The notes beneath the pieces are model-generated. The model did not search any database. It saw nothing but the letters and a program-made list of their open reading frames with translations, and was not told where the DNA came from. DNA of 64,000 bases from Streptomyces musisoli (lineage in GTDB: Bacteria; Actinomycetota; Actinomycetes; Streptomycetales; Streptomycetaceae), in contig NZ_JAERRH010000016.1 in the NCBI RefSeq assembly GCF_016741855.1, positions 1-64,000 of the forward strand, given 5' to 3'. The translations under genes and the position numbers were made by a program. Below are positions 10,201 to 18,808 of this stretch, piece after piece; position 1 is the stretch's first letter; each line of letters opens with the position of its first letter.

Positions 10201-12456
10201 GTGAGCGCAGCGGCACGGTCGGGACGGGTACGGATGTGGGACCGGCTCGCGGCGTCGGACCCGGGACTGCTCCGGCTCACGGCGGGACTGCGCACGGTCA
10301 CCGCCATCGCCCTGACCCTCGCCGTCCTCGCCGCGCTGCGGGTCCCGGTGTCCCAGCTGGTCGCCGGGGCCATGGCGGCGATGGTCGCCACCTTCGCGAT
10401 CCGGGAGAAGCAGCGGGGCCGGCAGGCCGTCACGCTCGCGCTCGGTCTGCCGGTGGCGCTGGCCTCGGTCTCGCTGGGCGCGCTGCTCAGCCAACGGGTC
10501 GTCGCCGGGGACCTGTTCTTCGTCGTCCTCATCTTCTGCGCCGTCTACGGCCGCCGGTTCGGCGACCGGGGCACGGCGCTGGGGCTGATCGGCTTCCAGG
10601 TCTATTTCCTGTCCCTGTTCGTGCGGGCGGCGGTCTCCGGGCTGCCGGAGCTGTACGACGTCATCTGCGTGGCGTTCGCGTGCAGCGCCGCCGCCCGGTT
10701 CGTACTGCTGCCCCAGACCCCGGCGGGCACCCTGGACCGGCTGCGGCGCGCCTTCCGCGCCCGCCTCGCGCAGCTGATCGCCGCTCAGACCGAGTTGCTG
10801 GACGCCGGGCCCGACGACGTGGAGAAGGTGCTGGAGGATCTGCGCACCGGCACCGCGCGGCTGCACGAGACGGCGCTGATGATCCAGGGCCGGCTGGAGG
10901 ACGGCACCTCGGACCCTGCGGTGGCCCGGCTGCTCCAGCGCCGCATCGCCGACGCCGAGATCGCCGCCGAGCGGCTCGGTCTGCTGCTGCTCACCGCGCG
11001 CAGCGCCGAGCGGACCGACACCCTCACCCTGCATCTGCCGGGTGCCCCGCTGCCGTCCGGGGGCGAGCTGCCGGTCAGGGACGAGGCGACGGCCGCGCTG
11101 CGCCGGGACCTGAAGGCGCTGCGGGTGCTGATGCTGCGGCCGGCCGGCGAGGCGTCGGGGACCGCGCTCGCGCAGGTGCGCAACCGGCTGCTCGGGTACC
11201 GCGAGGAGGAGAACCTGCCCGACGCGGCCCCGGCGGTCCAGGACGTCTTCCGCGGACTCGGTGAGGCCGCCCGGGCCTCGCTCGGTCTGCGGGTCGCGCT
11301 GGACGGCCCGCAGGACGAGTCCGACGACTCCCCCGCGACCGCCCGCTCCCGGGAGGAGCTGGACGCGGAGGACGCCGCGATCGAGACAAGCGAGGAGAGC
11401 GAACCGGCGGAGGCGGAGCCGGCCGGTCTGAAGCGGCCCACCACCCGGGCCGCGGTCCAGGTGGCGGTCGGCTCCCTGCTCGCCATCGCCGGCGGCGAGC
11501 TGCTGTCCGGCCAGCGCTGGTACTGGGCGGTGCTGACCTGCTGGATCGTGTTCATCAACACCGCCTCCACCGGGGAGATCCTGGTGAAGGGCTACCGGCG
11601 GCTGCTGGGCACGGTGCTCGGGGTGGTGGCCGGCATCGGGCTCGCCGGGCTGGTCGGGCACCACACCTGGACGGCGTTCGCGCTGGTGCTGGTGTTCATC
11701 TTCGCGATGTTCTACACCGCGCCCCTGTCGTACACGCTGATGTCGTTCTTCGTCACGGCGATGCTGGGGCTGCTGTACACGCTGCTGAACACGTACAGCA
11801 CGGCGGTGCTGGTGCTGCGGATCGAGGAGACGGCGCTCGGCGCGGCCTGCGGGGTGTTCGCGGCGGCGGTGGTGCTGCCGGTCCACACCGACCGCCGCAC
11901 CAACGACCTCCTCGTGGCGGCCCTGGACCGGCTGGCCGAGGTCACCCGGGGCGCCGTCGACCAGCTGAGCGGCGGAGCCGGCGGCGACCTGGTGGAGCAG
12001 GCGCGCGAGCTGGACCAGGCGCTGGCCGATCTGCGGGCGGCCACCCAGCCGCTGACCCATCCGATCACACCGCTGCGCTCACGCCGGGACACGGCCCGGT
12101 ACGTGGTGGCGCTGCTGGAGACCTGCGCGTACCACGGACGTTCCCTCGCGGCCACGGCCGAGCTGCTGCCGACGCATCCGTCGATCGCCGCGGATCCACG
12201 GCTGCGCGGGGCGTGCGGGCGGATCGTGCACAACATCGAGGCGATCGCCGCGCACGTGGCGGACCCGCGGTCCACGGCGGAGATCGAGACCGGCCCCAGC
12301 ATCGCGTCGATGCTGGAGCCGGGCAGCCTGCGCACGCCGCGCTACGGCCGGGTGACCGACCGGGTGCTGCGTCATCTGCAACGGCTGGACGAGGCGGTCT
12401 CCGGTCTGGCCCGTCCGCTGGGCGTCGCCGGCGGGCCGGCGCAGCCGCGGGGGTGA
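10201..12456 (+). CDS. FUSC-family integral membrane protein (putative efflux/aromatic acid exporter)
   Basis: A 751-residue membrane protein built as two repeats: a hydrophobic helical bundle near residues 20-160, a long soluble helical region (about 170-415) with an acidic linker, a second bundle near 418-560, and a C-terminal soluble helical part. This layout fits the FUSC family, which includes bacterial aromatic-acid exporters such as AaeB; the substrate here is unknown. GTG 10201 is preceded by GGGAGAGA about 10 nt upstream. The gene converges on the sigma-factor gene and a hairpin spans both stop codons. Confidence 0.8.
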   Translation: MSAAARSGRVRMWDRLAASDPGLLRLTAGLRTVTAIALTLAVLAALRVPVSQLVAGAMAAMVATFAIREKQRGRQAVTLALGLPVALASVSLGALLSQRVVAGDLFFVVLIFCAVYGRRFGDRGTALGLIGFQVYFLSLFVRAAVSGLPELYDVICVAFACSAAARFVLLPQTPAGTLDRLRRAFRARLAQLIAAQTELLDAGPDDVEKVLEDLRTGTARLHETALMIQGRLEDGTSDPAVARLLQRRIADAEIAAERLGLLLLTARSAERTDTLTLHLPGAPLPSGGELPVRDEATAALRRDLKALRVLMLRPAGEASGTALAQVRNRLLGYREEENLPDAAPAVQDVFRGLGEAARASLGLRVALDGPQDESDDSPATARSREELDAEDAAIETSEESEPAEAEPAGLKRPTTRAAVQVAVGSLLAIAGGELLSGQRWYWAVLTCWIVFINTASTGEILVKGYRRLLGTVLGVVAGIGLAGLVGHHTWTAFALVLVFIFAMFYTAPLSYTLMSFFVTAMLGLLYTLLNTYSTAVLVLRIEETALGAACGVFAAAVVLPVHTDRRTNDLLVAALDRLAEVTRGAVDQLSGGAGGDLVEQARELDQALADLRAATQPLTHPITPLRSRRDTARYVVALLETCAYHGRSLAATAELLPTHPSIAADPRLRGACGRIVHNIEAIAAHVADPRSTAEIETGPSIASMLEPGSLRTPRYGRVTDRVLRHLQRLDEAVSGLARPLGVAGGPAQPRG

Positions 12457-12494
12457 GCGCTCCCCGCGGGCCGGTACCGGAGTGGGGCGCTCAC
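12453..12494. terminator. Shared hairpin between convergent FUSC and sigma-factor genes
   Basis: GTGAGCG…CCCC at 12453-12465 pairs with GGGGCGCTCAC at 12484-12494, with a two-base bulge and an 18-nt loop. The arms contain the stop codons of both convergent genes. There is no T-run, so it is likely a bidirectional hairpin or mRNA-end stabiliser rather than a classic intrinsic terminator. Confidence 0.45.
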
Positions 12495-13357
12495 CTCGGG
12501 TCGGTACCGGGGTGGCGGCCGCCGAGCACCTCGTCGCGGACGCGGGCGCAACTGCGGCTGATCAGCCGGGAGACGTGCATCTGGGAGATGCCGAGCCGGT
12601 CTGCGATGCGGCTCTGGGTCATGTCCTCGAAGAAACGCATGTAGAGAATGGCCCGCTCGCGCTCGGGCAGCCGGCGCAGCCCCTCCTTCGCGGCCTCGCG
12701 GTCGACCACGACGTCGTAGGAGGTGTCCGTCTCGCCGAGGGTGTCGGCGAGGCTGTAGCCGTCGTCGCCGGCGGACAGCTCGGCGTCCAGCGACAGGGTG
12801 CTGAAGCTCTCCAGGGCCTCCAGGCCGGCGTTGACCTCTTCGTCGGTGAGGCCGGTGTGGGCGGCGATGGCGGCGACGGTCGGTTCGGGGCTGCCGGGGT
12901 GCTGGGTGAGTTCGCGCCGGGCCACCCGGACCCGGTTGCGCAGTTCCTGCACCCGGCGCGGCACCCTGAGGGCCCACATCCGGTCGCGGAAGTGCCGCTT
13001 CACCTCTCCGGTGATCGTCGGCACGGCGTAGCTCTCGAAGGCGCCGCGGGACGGGTCGAAGCGGTCGATGGCCTTCACCAGTCCGAGCGCGGCCACCTGC
13101 CGCAGGTCCTCCACGGACTCGCCGCGGTCGCGGAACCGTCCGGCGATCCGGTGGGCCATGGGCAGCCACGCGGTGACGAGCTCGTCGCGTACGGCGTCCC
13201 GCTCGGGGCCGTCGTCCATGTCCGCCAGCCGGGCGAACTGCTCGGCGGTGTGCGGGGCGTCGTCGTGGTTCCGCCGGCTGGACGCCGGGGCGGCACCGGC
13301 GGGGGCGCCGGCGGGGGCGGTAGTGCCGGGACGGCTTGTCGACATGTCGGTCAGCAT
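12491..13357 (-). CDS. SigB/SigF-family RNA polymerase sigma factor
   Basis: A 288-residue group 3 sigma factor. After a Ser/Pro/Ala-rich N-terminus (~45 residues) come region 2 with LRQVAALGLVKAIDRFDPSRG, region 3 with VPRRVQELRNRV, and region 4 with MTQSRIADRLGISQMHVSRL, the helix-turn-helix that reads the -35 box. Streptomyces have about nine such factors controlling osmotic stress and late sporulation; I cannot tell which orthologue this is. AGGAG sits 8 nt before the ATG at 13357, which decides that start over a second ATG at 13345. An anti-sigma-like ATPase gene lies just upstream on the same strand. Confidence 0.92.
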   Translation of the reverse strand: MLTDMSTSRPGTTAPAGAPAGAAPASSRRNHDDAPHTAEQFARLADMDDGPERDAVRDELVTAWLPMAHRIAGRFRDRGESVEDLRQVAALGLVKAIDRFDPSRGAFESYAVPTITGEVKRHFRDRMWALRVPRRVQELRNRVRVARRELTQHPGSPEPTVAAIAAHTGLTDEEVNAGLEALESFSTLSLDAELSAGDDGYSLADTLGETDTSYDVVVDREAAKEGLRRLPERERAILYMRFFEDMTQSRIADRLGISQMHVSRLISRSCARVRDEVLGGRHPGTDPR

Positions 13358-13589
13358 GCGGAATCGCTCCTGAACGGGGGTTTCAGGGCATGGCCGGAAC
13401 GCAGGTTCCGGGTATGGGCCCGAACGGTGGTGTCAGGGGTCGCCGCGGGGGCCTCCGGACCCGCGGGAAGCGGGCCCGGACGGCGGTTGTGTACCCCGCT
13501 GGGCGCGCGCCTCCGGTCCGAAGCACGAGGTTCCGTCTGCCCCCCGGCCATGCGGGCAAACGCCGCTCGGCGGAACTTCCGAAACCGCT

Positions 13590-14024
13590 TCAGCGCAGCG
13601 GTACGACGGCCGTGATGCGCTTGCCGCCGCAGGGCAGCTCCGCGACCCGGACGTCGCGGGCCAGCCGGCACACGATGGGCCAGCCGCGGCCGCCCGGCCG
13701 GGTACGGCCGCGCTCGTCCACGGCCTGGAGGGCCACCGGGAGCTCGTCGCTGCGGTCACTGACCGAGACCCGGACGCCGCCGGAGTCGACGTCGACGTCG
13801 AAGCCGGTGATGCCGCCGCCGTGCAGCAGGGCGTTGGTGGTGAGTTCCGAGGTGACCAGCAGGGCGTCCTCGACCGCCTCGGGCGGACACGGGAGGGCGC
13901 GGGCCCGGCACCGTTCGTTCATCACCCGCTCCACCGTTCTGCGGGCTTCGGCCGGCCGGCCCGGCACCCGGCGGTGCGCGTCCGGCACGGTGACGGAGGA
14001 GCTGGTCCGGTGCTTGTCGAGCAT
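13590..14024 (-). CDS. RsbW-like ATP-binding protein, candidate partner of the adjacent sigma factor
   Basis: A 144-residue HATPase_c_2 protein with an N-box LLVTSELTTNALLHG and a glycine box RPGGRGWPIV. These RsbW-like proteins sequester SigB-type sigma factors and can phosphorylate anti-anti-sigma proteins. The start at 14024 is set by a near-perfect ribosome-binding site, AAGGAGGAAAG at 14027-14037; the frame extends further upstream but without support. It is transcribed toward the sigma gene 233 bp downstream, which makes it a candidate regulator of that factor, though no anti-anti-sigma gene is next to it. Confidence 0.85.
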   Translation of the reverse strand: MLDKHRTSSSVTVPDAHRRVPGRPAEARRTVERVMNERCRARALPCPPEAVEDALLVTSELTTNALLHGGGITGFDVDVDSGGVRVSVSDRSDELPVALQAVDERGRTRPGGRGWPIVCRLARDVRVAELPCGGKRITAVVPLR

Positions 14025-14150
14025 CCTTTCCTCCTTGTACGGTGCCCGGCTTGCGTTGCTCTCTTCCTCTTTCGGCTGACCTCTCGGGGCGCTGTCAAAC
14101 ACGATCGGTGCCCGTGCCATTACCTGGATTCCGCCGGGTACTCGTCCCGC

Positions 14151-14393
14151 ATGACCGATGTGGTGGACGCGGACGAGTTGTTGCGGCGGATCCGGCGGGG
14201 CCGGGAGCACGCGGCCGAGGAGGAGCGGGCCTGGCGGGAGCGGGCGCAGAGCCTGACGGCGACGGATCCGGAGGGCGCGCGGGAGGCTGCGGACCGGGCT
14301 CGGGCGTTCGAGGCGGTGCTGCGGGTCCTGGAGGAGATCGTGCGCCCGGGCGGGGCACCGAATCGGGCAGACGGCGTGAAACAGGTCACCTGA
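14151..14393 (+). CDS. Small charged helical protein, unknown function
   Basis: An 80-residue protein, rich in Arg, Glu and Ala, that should fold as one long helical hairpin (DELLRRIRRGREHAAEEERA and REAADRARAFEAVLRVLEE). Third-position GC is very high, supporting coding. I do not recognise a family. It is divergent from the RsbW-like gene across a 126-bp promoter region. The ATG at 14151 is the only plausible start that does not overlap the divergent gene. Confidence 0.6.
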   Translation: MTDVVDADELLRRIRRGREHAAEEERAWRERAQSLTATDPEGAREAADRARAFEAVLRVLEEIVRPGGAPNRADGVKQVT

Positions 14394-14419
14394 CCGCCTT
14401 CTTGGTTACCCGCCAGTGC

Positions 14420-14539
14420 ACAAGATGGTTTATTATTCATACATACGTGATGCGGGAGCGGCGCGGAACCGTCCTTCCCCCTCCCCTGCGTCACCGCATA
14501 CGGCCCTGGCTGGCTTCCCCCGTCCAGCCAGGGCTTTTT
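14420..14539 (+). ncRNA. Candidate small RNA or leader transcript with its own terminator
   Basis: An unusually AT-rich block (14420-14450, including TTTATTATTCATACATA) looks like a promoter, and a strong intrinsic terminator ends at 14539. The roughly 70-90 nt between them has no convincing ORF. The arrangement suggests a short independent transcript, or a terminated leader upstream of the cyclic-nucleotide-binding gene at 14662. Exact ends are unknown. Confidence 0.4.
14503..14539 (+). terminator. Strong Rho-independent terminator
   Basis: GCCCTGGCTGG (14503-14513) and CCAGCCAGGGC (14524-14534) form a perfect 11-bp stem with a 10-nt loop, followed at once by TTTTT. It lies 125 bp after the small helical-protein gene and 122 bp before the next gene. 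Confidence 0.85.
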
Positions 14540-14661
14540 GCCGCCCGGAAGGCGACACGACGGCGACAGGCCGCTTCCCTCGAGGTGCCCGGGGCGGCGG
14601 CAGCGGCTGAAATGGGCTTAAGCACAGCACCGCAACCGCCGCCGGCGAGGAGCCCCGCGCC

Positions 14662-15120
14662 ATGACCAAAGCGATCAAACTGCTCACCGCCCTCCCCCAG
14701 GCACAGCGCGAGCGCCTGATGGAGGTGGCCAAGGAGGTCTCCTTCCCGGAGGACACCCGCATCTTCGAGGCCGGCGGCACGGCCGACCGGTTCTGGGTGA
14801 TCCGCTCGGGCGCGGTCCATCTCGACCAGCAGGTCACCTCCCGGCAGCGGGTGACCGTGGCCACGCTCGGCGCGGGGGACCTGCTCGGCTGGTCGTGGCT
14901 GTTCCCGCCGTACAAGTGGGACTTCGGCGCGGCGGCCTTCAGCAACGTCAGGGCCTACGAGTTCGACGGGCCGTCGGTGCTCGCGCTGTGCGTGGAGGAT
15001 CCGCTGCTCGGGCTCTCGGTGGTCCGGACCGTGGCCGAGATCCTCGCCCACCGGCTGGAGACGACCCGCGGAAAGCTGATGGACCAGTACACGATGCGTC
15101 GGGCGCGGGGGCCGCTGTAG
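14662..15120 (+). CDS. Stand-alone cyclic nucleotide-binding domain protein (Crp/Fnr-type, no HTH)
   Basis: A 152-residue protein consisting only of a cNMP-binding beta-barrel: FPEDTRIFEAGGTADRFWVI, then GDLLGWSWLFPPYKWDFGA in place of the phosphate-binding cassette, and a C-terminal helix. There is no DNA-binding helix-turn-helix, so it is not a classical Crp regulator; it may act by protein contact. The cassette lacks the usual GExA-L-x(R) pattern, so cAMP binding is doubtful. It starts at ATG 14662 and is convergent with the MFS gene downstream. No functional partner is obvious here. Confidence 0.8.
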   Translation: MTKAIKLLTALPQAQRERLMEVAKEVSFPEDTRIFEAGGTADRFWVIRSGAVHLDQQVTSRQRVTVATLGAGDLLGWSWLFPPYKWDFGAAAFSNVRAYEFDGPSVLALCVEDPLLGLSVVRTVAEILAHRLETTRGKLMDQYTMRRARGPL

Positions 15121-15158
15121 TCCGAAAGCTCCCGTAGGCAGGGGGCCGCTGCAGGCCG

Positions 15159-16460
15159 TCAGATGCGGTAGCGGCGCAGTGCCGGTACGGCGCAGGCCAG
15201 GACCAGCATCAGCACGACGACCAGGGCGCCGCCGCCCGCGACGGCGGCGCGCGGGCCGAAGGCCGCGCCGGCGGTGCCGTGCAGCACGTCGGCCAGGCGC
15301 GGCCCGCCCGCGACGACCACCGTGAACACCCCCTGCATCCGGCCGCGCATCTCGTCCGTGGCGGCCGACAGCAGGATGGCGCCGCGGAACACCATCGAGA
15401 CCATGTCGGCGACCCCGGCCGCGGCGAGGAAGACCACGGCGACCCAGAGGTTCCCGCTCAGCCCGAACCCGGCGATGGCCACGCCCCAGCCGACGACCGC
15501 CCCGATGACCATCCAGCCGTGCCGGCGGGCCCGCGAGAACGCGCCGGAGAACAGGCCGCCGAGCACCGCGCCGACCGGGATGCCGGCGAACAGCACCCCC
15601 AGGGCGAGGCCCTCGCCCCAGGAGCCGTACGTCTGCGCGGACAGCTGCGGGAACAGGGCGCGGGGCATGCCGAACACCATGGCGACGATGTCGGCGAGGA
15701 AGGACAGCAGCAGCACCTTGTGCCGGGAGATGTACCGGAAGCCGGCCGCTATCTCGCGCAGGCCGGCCCGGCGGGCGGCGGTCCCGTCGAGCGGCGGCAG
15801 CGCGGGCAGCCGGTGGACGGCCCACACCGTCACGCACAGCGCCAGCGCGTCGATCAGATACAGCTCGGGCAGCCCGATCACCGGGATGAGCACGCCGGCG
15901 AGCAGCGGGCCGGCCACCAGACCGGTCTGCATCACCGTCGAGCCCAGGGCGTTGGCCGCGGGCAGCTGCTCCCCCGGCACCAGGCGGGCGATGGAGGCGG
16001 TGCGGGCGGGCGCGTTGAGCCCGAAGAACGCCTGTTGCAGCGCGAGCAGGACCATGAGGACGACCACCGAGTCCAGACCGGTGACGGCCTGCGCCCAGAA
16101 CAGCAGCGAGGTCACCGCGATGCCGGTGTTGGTGACCAGCAGCAGCTTGCGGCGGTCCACGGTGTCGGCGACCGCCCCGCCCCACAGCGCGAAGGCGACC
16201 ATGGGCACCAGCCCGGCCAGGCTCGCGTAGCCGACCCAGGCCGAGGAGTGGGTGATGTCGTAGATCTGCTTGGGTACGGCGACGGCGGTGAGCTGGCTGC
16301 CGACGGCGGTGACGATGGTCGACGACCACAGGCGCCGGTAGGCGGGGATGCGCAGGGGGCGGGTGTCCATCGCCCAGCGGCGCCAGCCGCGCCGGGGCGG
16401 GGCCTCGTCCGCCGGCGTCTCGGTACCGGTCTCGGTGCTGCTGCTCTCGCTGGTGTCCAC
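15159..16460 (-). CDS. MFS transporter (enterobactin-exporter/MFS_3-like)
   Basis: A 433-residue protein with about twelve hydrophobic segments starting near residue 45 and a soluble Thr/Glu-rich N-terminus. The motif GAVADTVDRRKLLL between helices 2 and 3 is the major-facilitator signature. It resembles the MFS_3 group that contains EntS-like siderophore and drug exporters; the substrate cannot be told from sequence. It begins with GTG 16460. The following short region upstream separates it from the LysE gene on the same strand. Confidence 0.82.
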   Translation of the reverse strand: MDTSESSSTETGTETPADEAPPRRGWRRWAMDTRPLRIPAYRRLWSSTIVTAVGSQLTAVAVPKQIYDITHSSAWVGYASLAGLVPMVAFALWGGAVADTVDRRKLLLVTNTGIAVTSLLFWAQAVTGLDSVVVLMVLLALQQAFFGLNAPARTASIARLVPGEQLPAANALGSTVMQTGLVAGPLLAGVLIPVIGLPELYLIDALALCVTVWAVHRLPALPPLDGTAARRAGLREIAAGFRYISRHKVLLLSFLADIVAMVFGMPRALFPQLSAQTYGSWGEGLALGVLFAGIPVGAVLGGLFSGAFSRARRHGWMVIGAVVGWGVAIAGFGLSGNLWVAVVFLAAAGVADMVSMVFRGAILLSAATDEMRGRMQGVFTVVVAGGPRLADVLHGTAGAAFGPRAAVAGGGALVVVLMLVLACAVPALRRYRI

Positions 16461-16542
16461 GAATGTCCTGGTTGCTCGTTACATCTTTTCGCTTCGCGAA
16501 CCTGACTATCGCAGCAACACCCGTGTGCGACGAACGGATTCC

Positions 16543-17157
16543 TCAGGACCCGGCGATCAGAGTCGCGCCCAGGGCCAGCATGGTGACCGCGACGAGGCCG
16601 TCCAGGACCCGCCAGGCGCCCGGCCGGGCCAGGAACCGGCCGAGCAGCCGGGCCCCGAACCCGAGCGCGGTGAACCAGCACAGGCTGGCGAGCCCGGCGC
16701 CGAGCCCGAAGGTCCAGCGCAGCGGGCCCCGGTCCGCGGCCAGTGAGCCGAGCAGGAACACGGTGTCCAGATAGACGTGCGGGTTCAGCCAGGTCATGGC
16801 CAGACAGGTGAGCACCGCCCGGCGGCGCGAGCCGGCCGCCTCGCCCTCCGCGCGCAGTCCGGTGCCGGGCCTGAGCACCCGGCGCGCGGCCAGGGCGCCG
16901 TAGCAGAGCAGGAAGGCGCCGCCGACGATCCCGATCGCCCGGAGCGCACCCGGCCAGGCCACGACGACCGCGCCGACCCCGCCGACCCCGAGTGCGATGA
17001 GTACCGCGTCGGACAGGGCACAGATGCCGACCACGGCGAGGACCGCGTCCCGGCGCGCCCCCTGCCGCAGGACGAATGCGTTCTGGGCGCCGATGGCGAC
17101 GATCAGGGAGAGACCGGTGCCGAATCCGGCGGCCGCGGCGGTCAGGGCGTGGTTCAT
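16543..17157 (-). CDS. LysE-family basic amino acid exporter (LysE/ArgO type)
   Basis: A 204-residue membrane protein with about six hydrophobic segments and the LysE-family opening LIVAIGAQNAFVLRQG. Members export lysine, arginine or their analogues. Also conserved are LTWLNPHVYLDTVFLLGSLA in the middle. A LysR regulator of the ArgP/LysG type is divergently encoded 68 bp away, the same pairing as lysE-lysG and argO-argP, so export is probably induced by basic amino acids. Starts at ATG 17157. Confidence 0.9.
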   Translation of the reverse strand: MNHALTAAAAGFGTGLSLIVAIGAQNAFVLRQGARRDAVLAVVGICALSDAVLIALGVGGVGAVVVAWPGALRAIGIVGGAFLLCYGALAARRVLRPGTGLRAEGEAAGSRRRAVLTCLAMTWLNPHVYLDTVFLLGSLAADRGPLRWTFGLGAGLASLCWFTALGFGARLLGRFLARPGAWRVLDGLVAVTMLALGATLIAGS

Positions 17158-17225
17158 GCCTCGACGCTAGAAAAGGTCCGGTGACAAGTACAGCTAAAGA
17201 TTTTTACGTACCCTTAGCGTTCGTG
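17158..17225. promoter_or_regulatory. Shared control region of the exporter and its LysR regulator
   Basis: This 68-bp gap is clearly AT-richer than its surroundings. GCTAA and TTAGC (around 17192-17218) form an imperfect dyad flanking ATTTTTACGTA, which fits a LysR-type operator overlapping both promoters. Confidence 0.5.
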
Positions 17226-18110
17226 ATGACAGAGCTGCCCCTGGAGCAGGTGCGGACGCTGCTGGCCGTGGTGGACGAGGGCACCTTCGACGCGGCCGCC
17301 ACCGCGCTGCACGTGACGCCGTCGGCCGTCAGCCAGCGGGTGAAGGCCCTCGAACAGCGCACCGGCCGGGTGCTGCTCCAGCGCACGAAACCGGTCCGGC
17401 CCACGGAGTCCGGCGCGGTGCTGGTGCGGTACGCGCGACAGCTGGCCCGGCTGGAGCGGGACGCCTGGGGAGAGCTGGGGCTGGAGGGCACCGGCGAGCC
17501 CACGCGGGTGTCGGTCGCGGTGAACGCGGACTCGCTGGCGACCTGGTTCCTGCCGGCCCTCCACCGGGTCGCGGACCTCTGCTTCGAACTGCACCGGGAG
17601 GACGAGGACCACACGGCGGCGCTGCTGCGGGAGGGCCTGGTGATGGCGGCGGTGACGTCCTCGCCCGATCCGGTGCCCGGCTGCACCGTCCGTCCGCTCG
17701 GCCGGATGCGCTACCTGCCGGTCGCCGCCCCGCGGTTCATCGCGGCCCATATCGACGGGCGGCCCCTGCCGGAGGCGCTGTCGCGGGCGCCGGTGGTGGT
17801 CTTCGACCGCAAGGACGACTTCCAGGACGGCTTCGCACGCCGGCTCGGCCGCAGGTCCGCCGGCCCGTTCCGGCACCACGTGCCCACCTCGGAGGGCTTC
17901 CTGGACGCGGTCGCGGCGGGGCTCGGCTGGGGCATGGTCCCGGAGGTGCAGGCCGGACCGCTGCTGGACCGGGGGCGGCTGGCCGTGCTCGCCGCCGGTG
18001 AGTACATGGACGTCGCACTCCACTGGCAGCAGTGGAGGCTCGACTCCCCCGCGCTCGCGGCCCTGGCCGACGCGGTGACCGCGGCCGCGGCGGAGTCCCT
18101 GCGCCGCTGA
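17226..18110 (+). CDS. LysR-family regulator, ArgP/LysG type
   Basis: A 294-residue LysR protein. The N-terminal winged helix contains LLAVVDEGTFDAAATALHVT and PSAVSQRVKALEQRTG; the C-terminal two-lobe ligand domain spans about residues 90-290. The sequence matches the ArgP/IciA subgroup, which senses lysine or arginine and controls a LysE-type exporter, consistent with its divergent neighbour. I use ATG 17226; GTG 17223 is directly adjacent and equally possible. Nothing appears missing. Confidence 0.92.
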   Translation: MTELPLEQVRTLLAVVDEGTFDAAATALHVTPSAVSQRVKALEQRTGRVLLQRTKPVRPTESGAVLVRYARQLARLERDAWGELGLEGTGEPTRVSVAVNADSLATWFLPALHRVADLCFELHREDEDHTAALLREGLVMAAVTSSPDPVPGCTVRPLGRMRYLPVAAPRFIAAHIDGRPLPEALSRAPVVVFDRKDDFQDGFARRLGRRSAGPFRHHVPTSEGFLDAVAAGLGWGMVPEVQAGPLLDRGRLAVLAAGEYMDVALHWQQWRLDSPALAALADAVTAAAAESLRR

Positions 18111-18808
18111 CCCACCGGGGACGCGCGGCGCCGCACCGCCTCCGGCGCGGTGAGCGTGCGGCGGGCGGGGCCGACGACGCAAGGGGGCCACCACGCGATA
18201 ACCCCGCAGCCGAAGGGTCCGGAACGCTGACGCCCCTCGACGCGAGGACACACACGACACCACGCGACGAGCCGGCGCCGCGAACTGACGACACGGGAAA
18301 CCCAGGCAGGCGGCAGGACCACGGCACGCGAAACCCAGGCGGGCGGCAGGACCACGGCACGCGAAACCCAGGCGGGCGGCAGGACCACGGCACGCGAAAC
18401 CCAGGCGGGCGGCAGGACCACGGCACGGGGGACCCACGTCCCAAGTGAGCATGGCGGGACGGGTTGCGGCGTTCTGGTACAAGACGGGCGCTCGGTGCTC
18501 CGTTGCGGAGTACCGTGGTCGCGCGGTGGCGCGGCAGCCGCCGGGCCCGTGCTCCGTCTGCCCGAACTCCACGTCACCGGTGCCCGGTCGGGCGGCCCCG
18601 CGCTCTGCGCGCCGCGCTTCCCGGCCTGTTGACCGCCCACGGCCCCGCGGGGTGCCGGCGTCCCGCGGCGGCCGGTGAGCGATCGTCGCCCGATCGCCCG
18701 CCGGTTGTTCCGTTTCACGTCGTCCCGACCGGTCACCCGAACCAGGAGAACGCATGCGGGACGCATGCGACAGGCACGGACGACTTCGATCCGATCCAGG
18801 AGACTCCG
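18111..18808. other. Gene-free stretch of about 700 bp before the WhiB-like gene
   Basis: It contains four 33-bp tandem repeats (18297-18428) and otherwise no convincing coding signal: the frames open here have mixed third positions unlike neighbouring genes. The segment 18690-18800 probably holds the promoter and leader of the WhiB-like gene. Confidence 0.6.
18297..18428. repeat. Four tandem copies of a 33-bp repeat
   Basis: Units begin at 18297, 18330, 18363 and 18396, each starting GAAACCCAGGCGGGCGGCAG and ending CCACGGCACGC. Copies are nearly identical (unit 1 has one A for G; unit 4 diverges at its end). The period is a multiple of three, so every frame stays open across it, but no flanking gene is present. 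Confidence 0.95.

Noticed and set aside
9592..12060. An 822-codon open frame on the minus strand, opposite the NDH-2 and FUSC genes
   Set aside because: It is an antisense shadow caused by the extreme GC content; the composition is Arg/Gln/Gly rich with no known domain, while the plus strand has clear families.
14662..15120. Crp-type DNA-binding regulator
   Set aside because: The helix-turn-helix domain is absent; the protein ends after the binding barrel.
18297..18428. Possible CRISPR array
   Set aside because: The 33-bp units are directly contiguous with no unique spacers and no cas genes are near.
18445..18678. A 77-codon plus-strand frame between the LysR and WhiB-like genes
   Set aside because: Third positions contain many T and the protein is unlike any family; probably chance.
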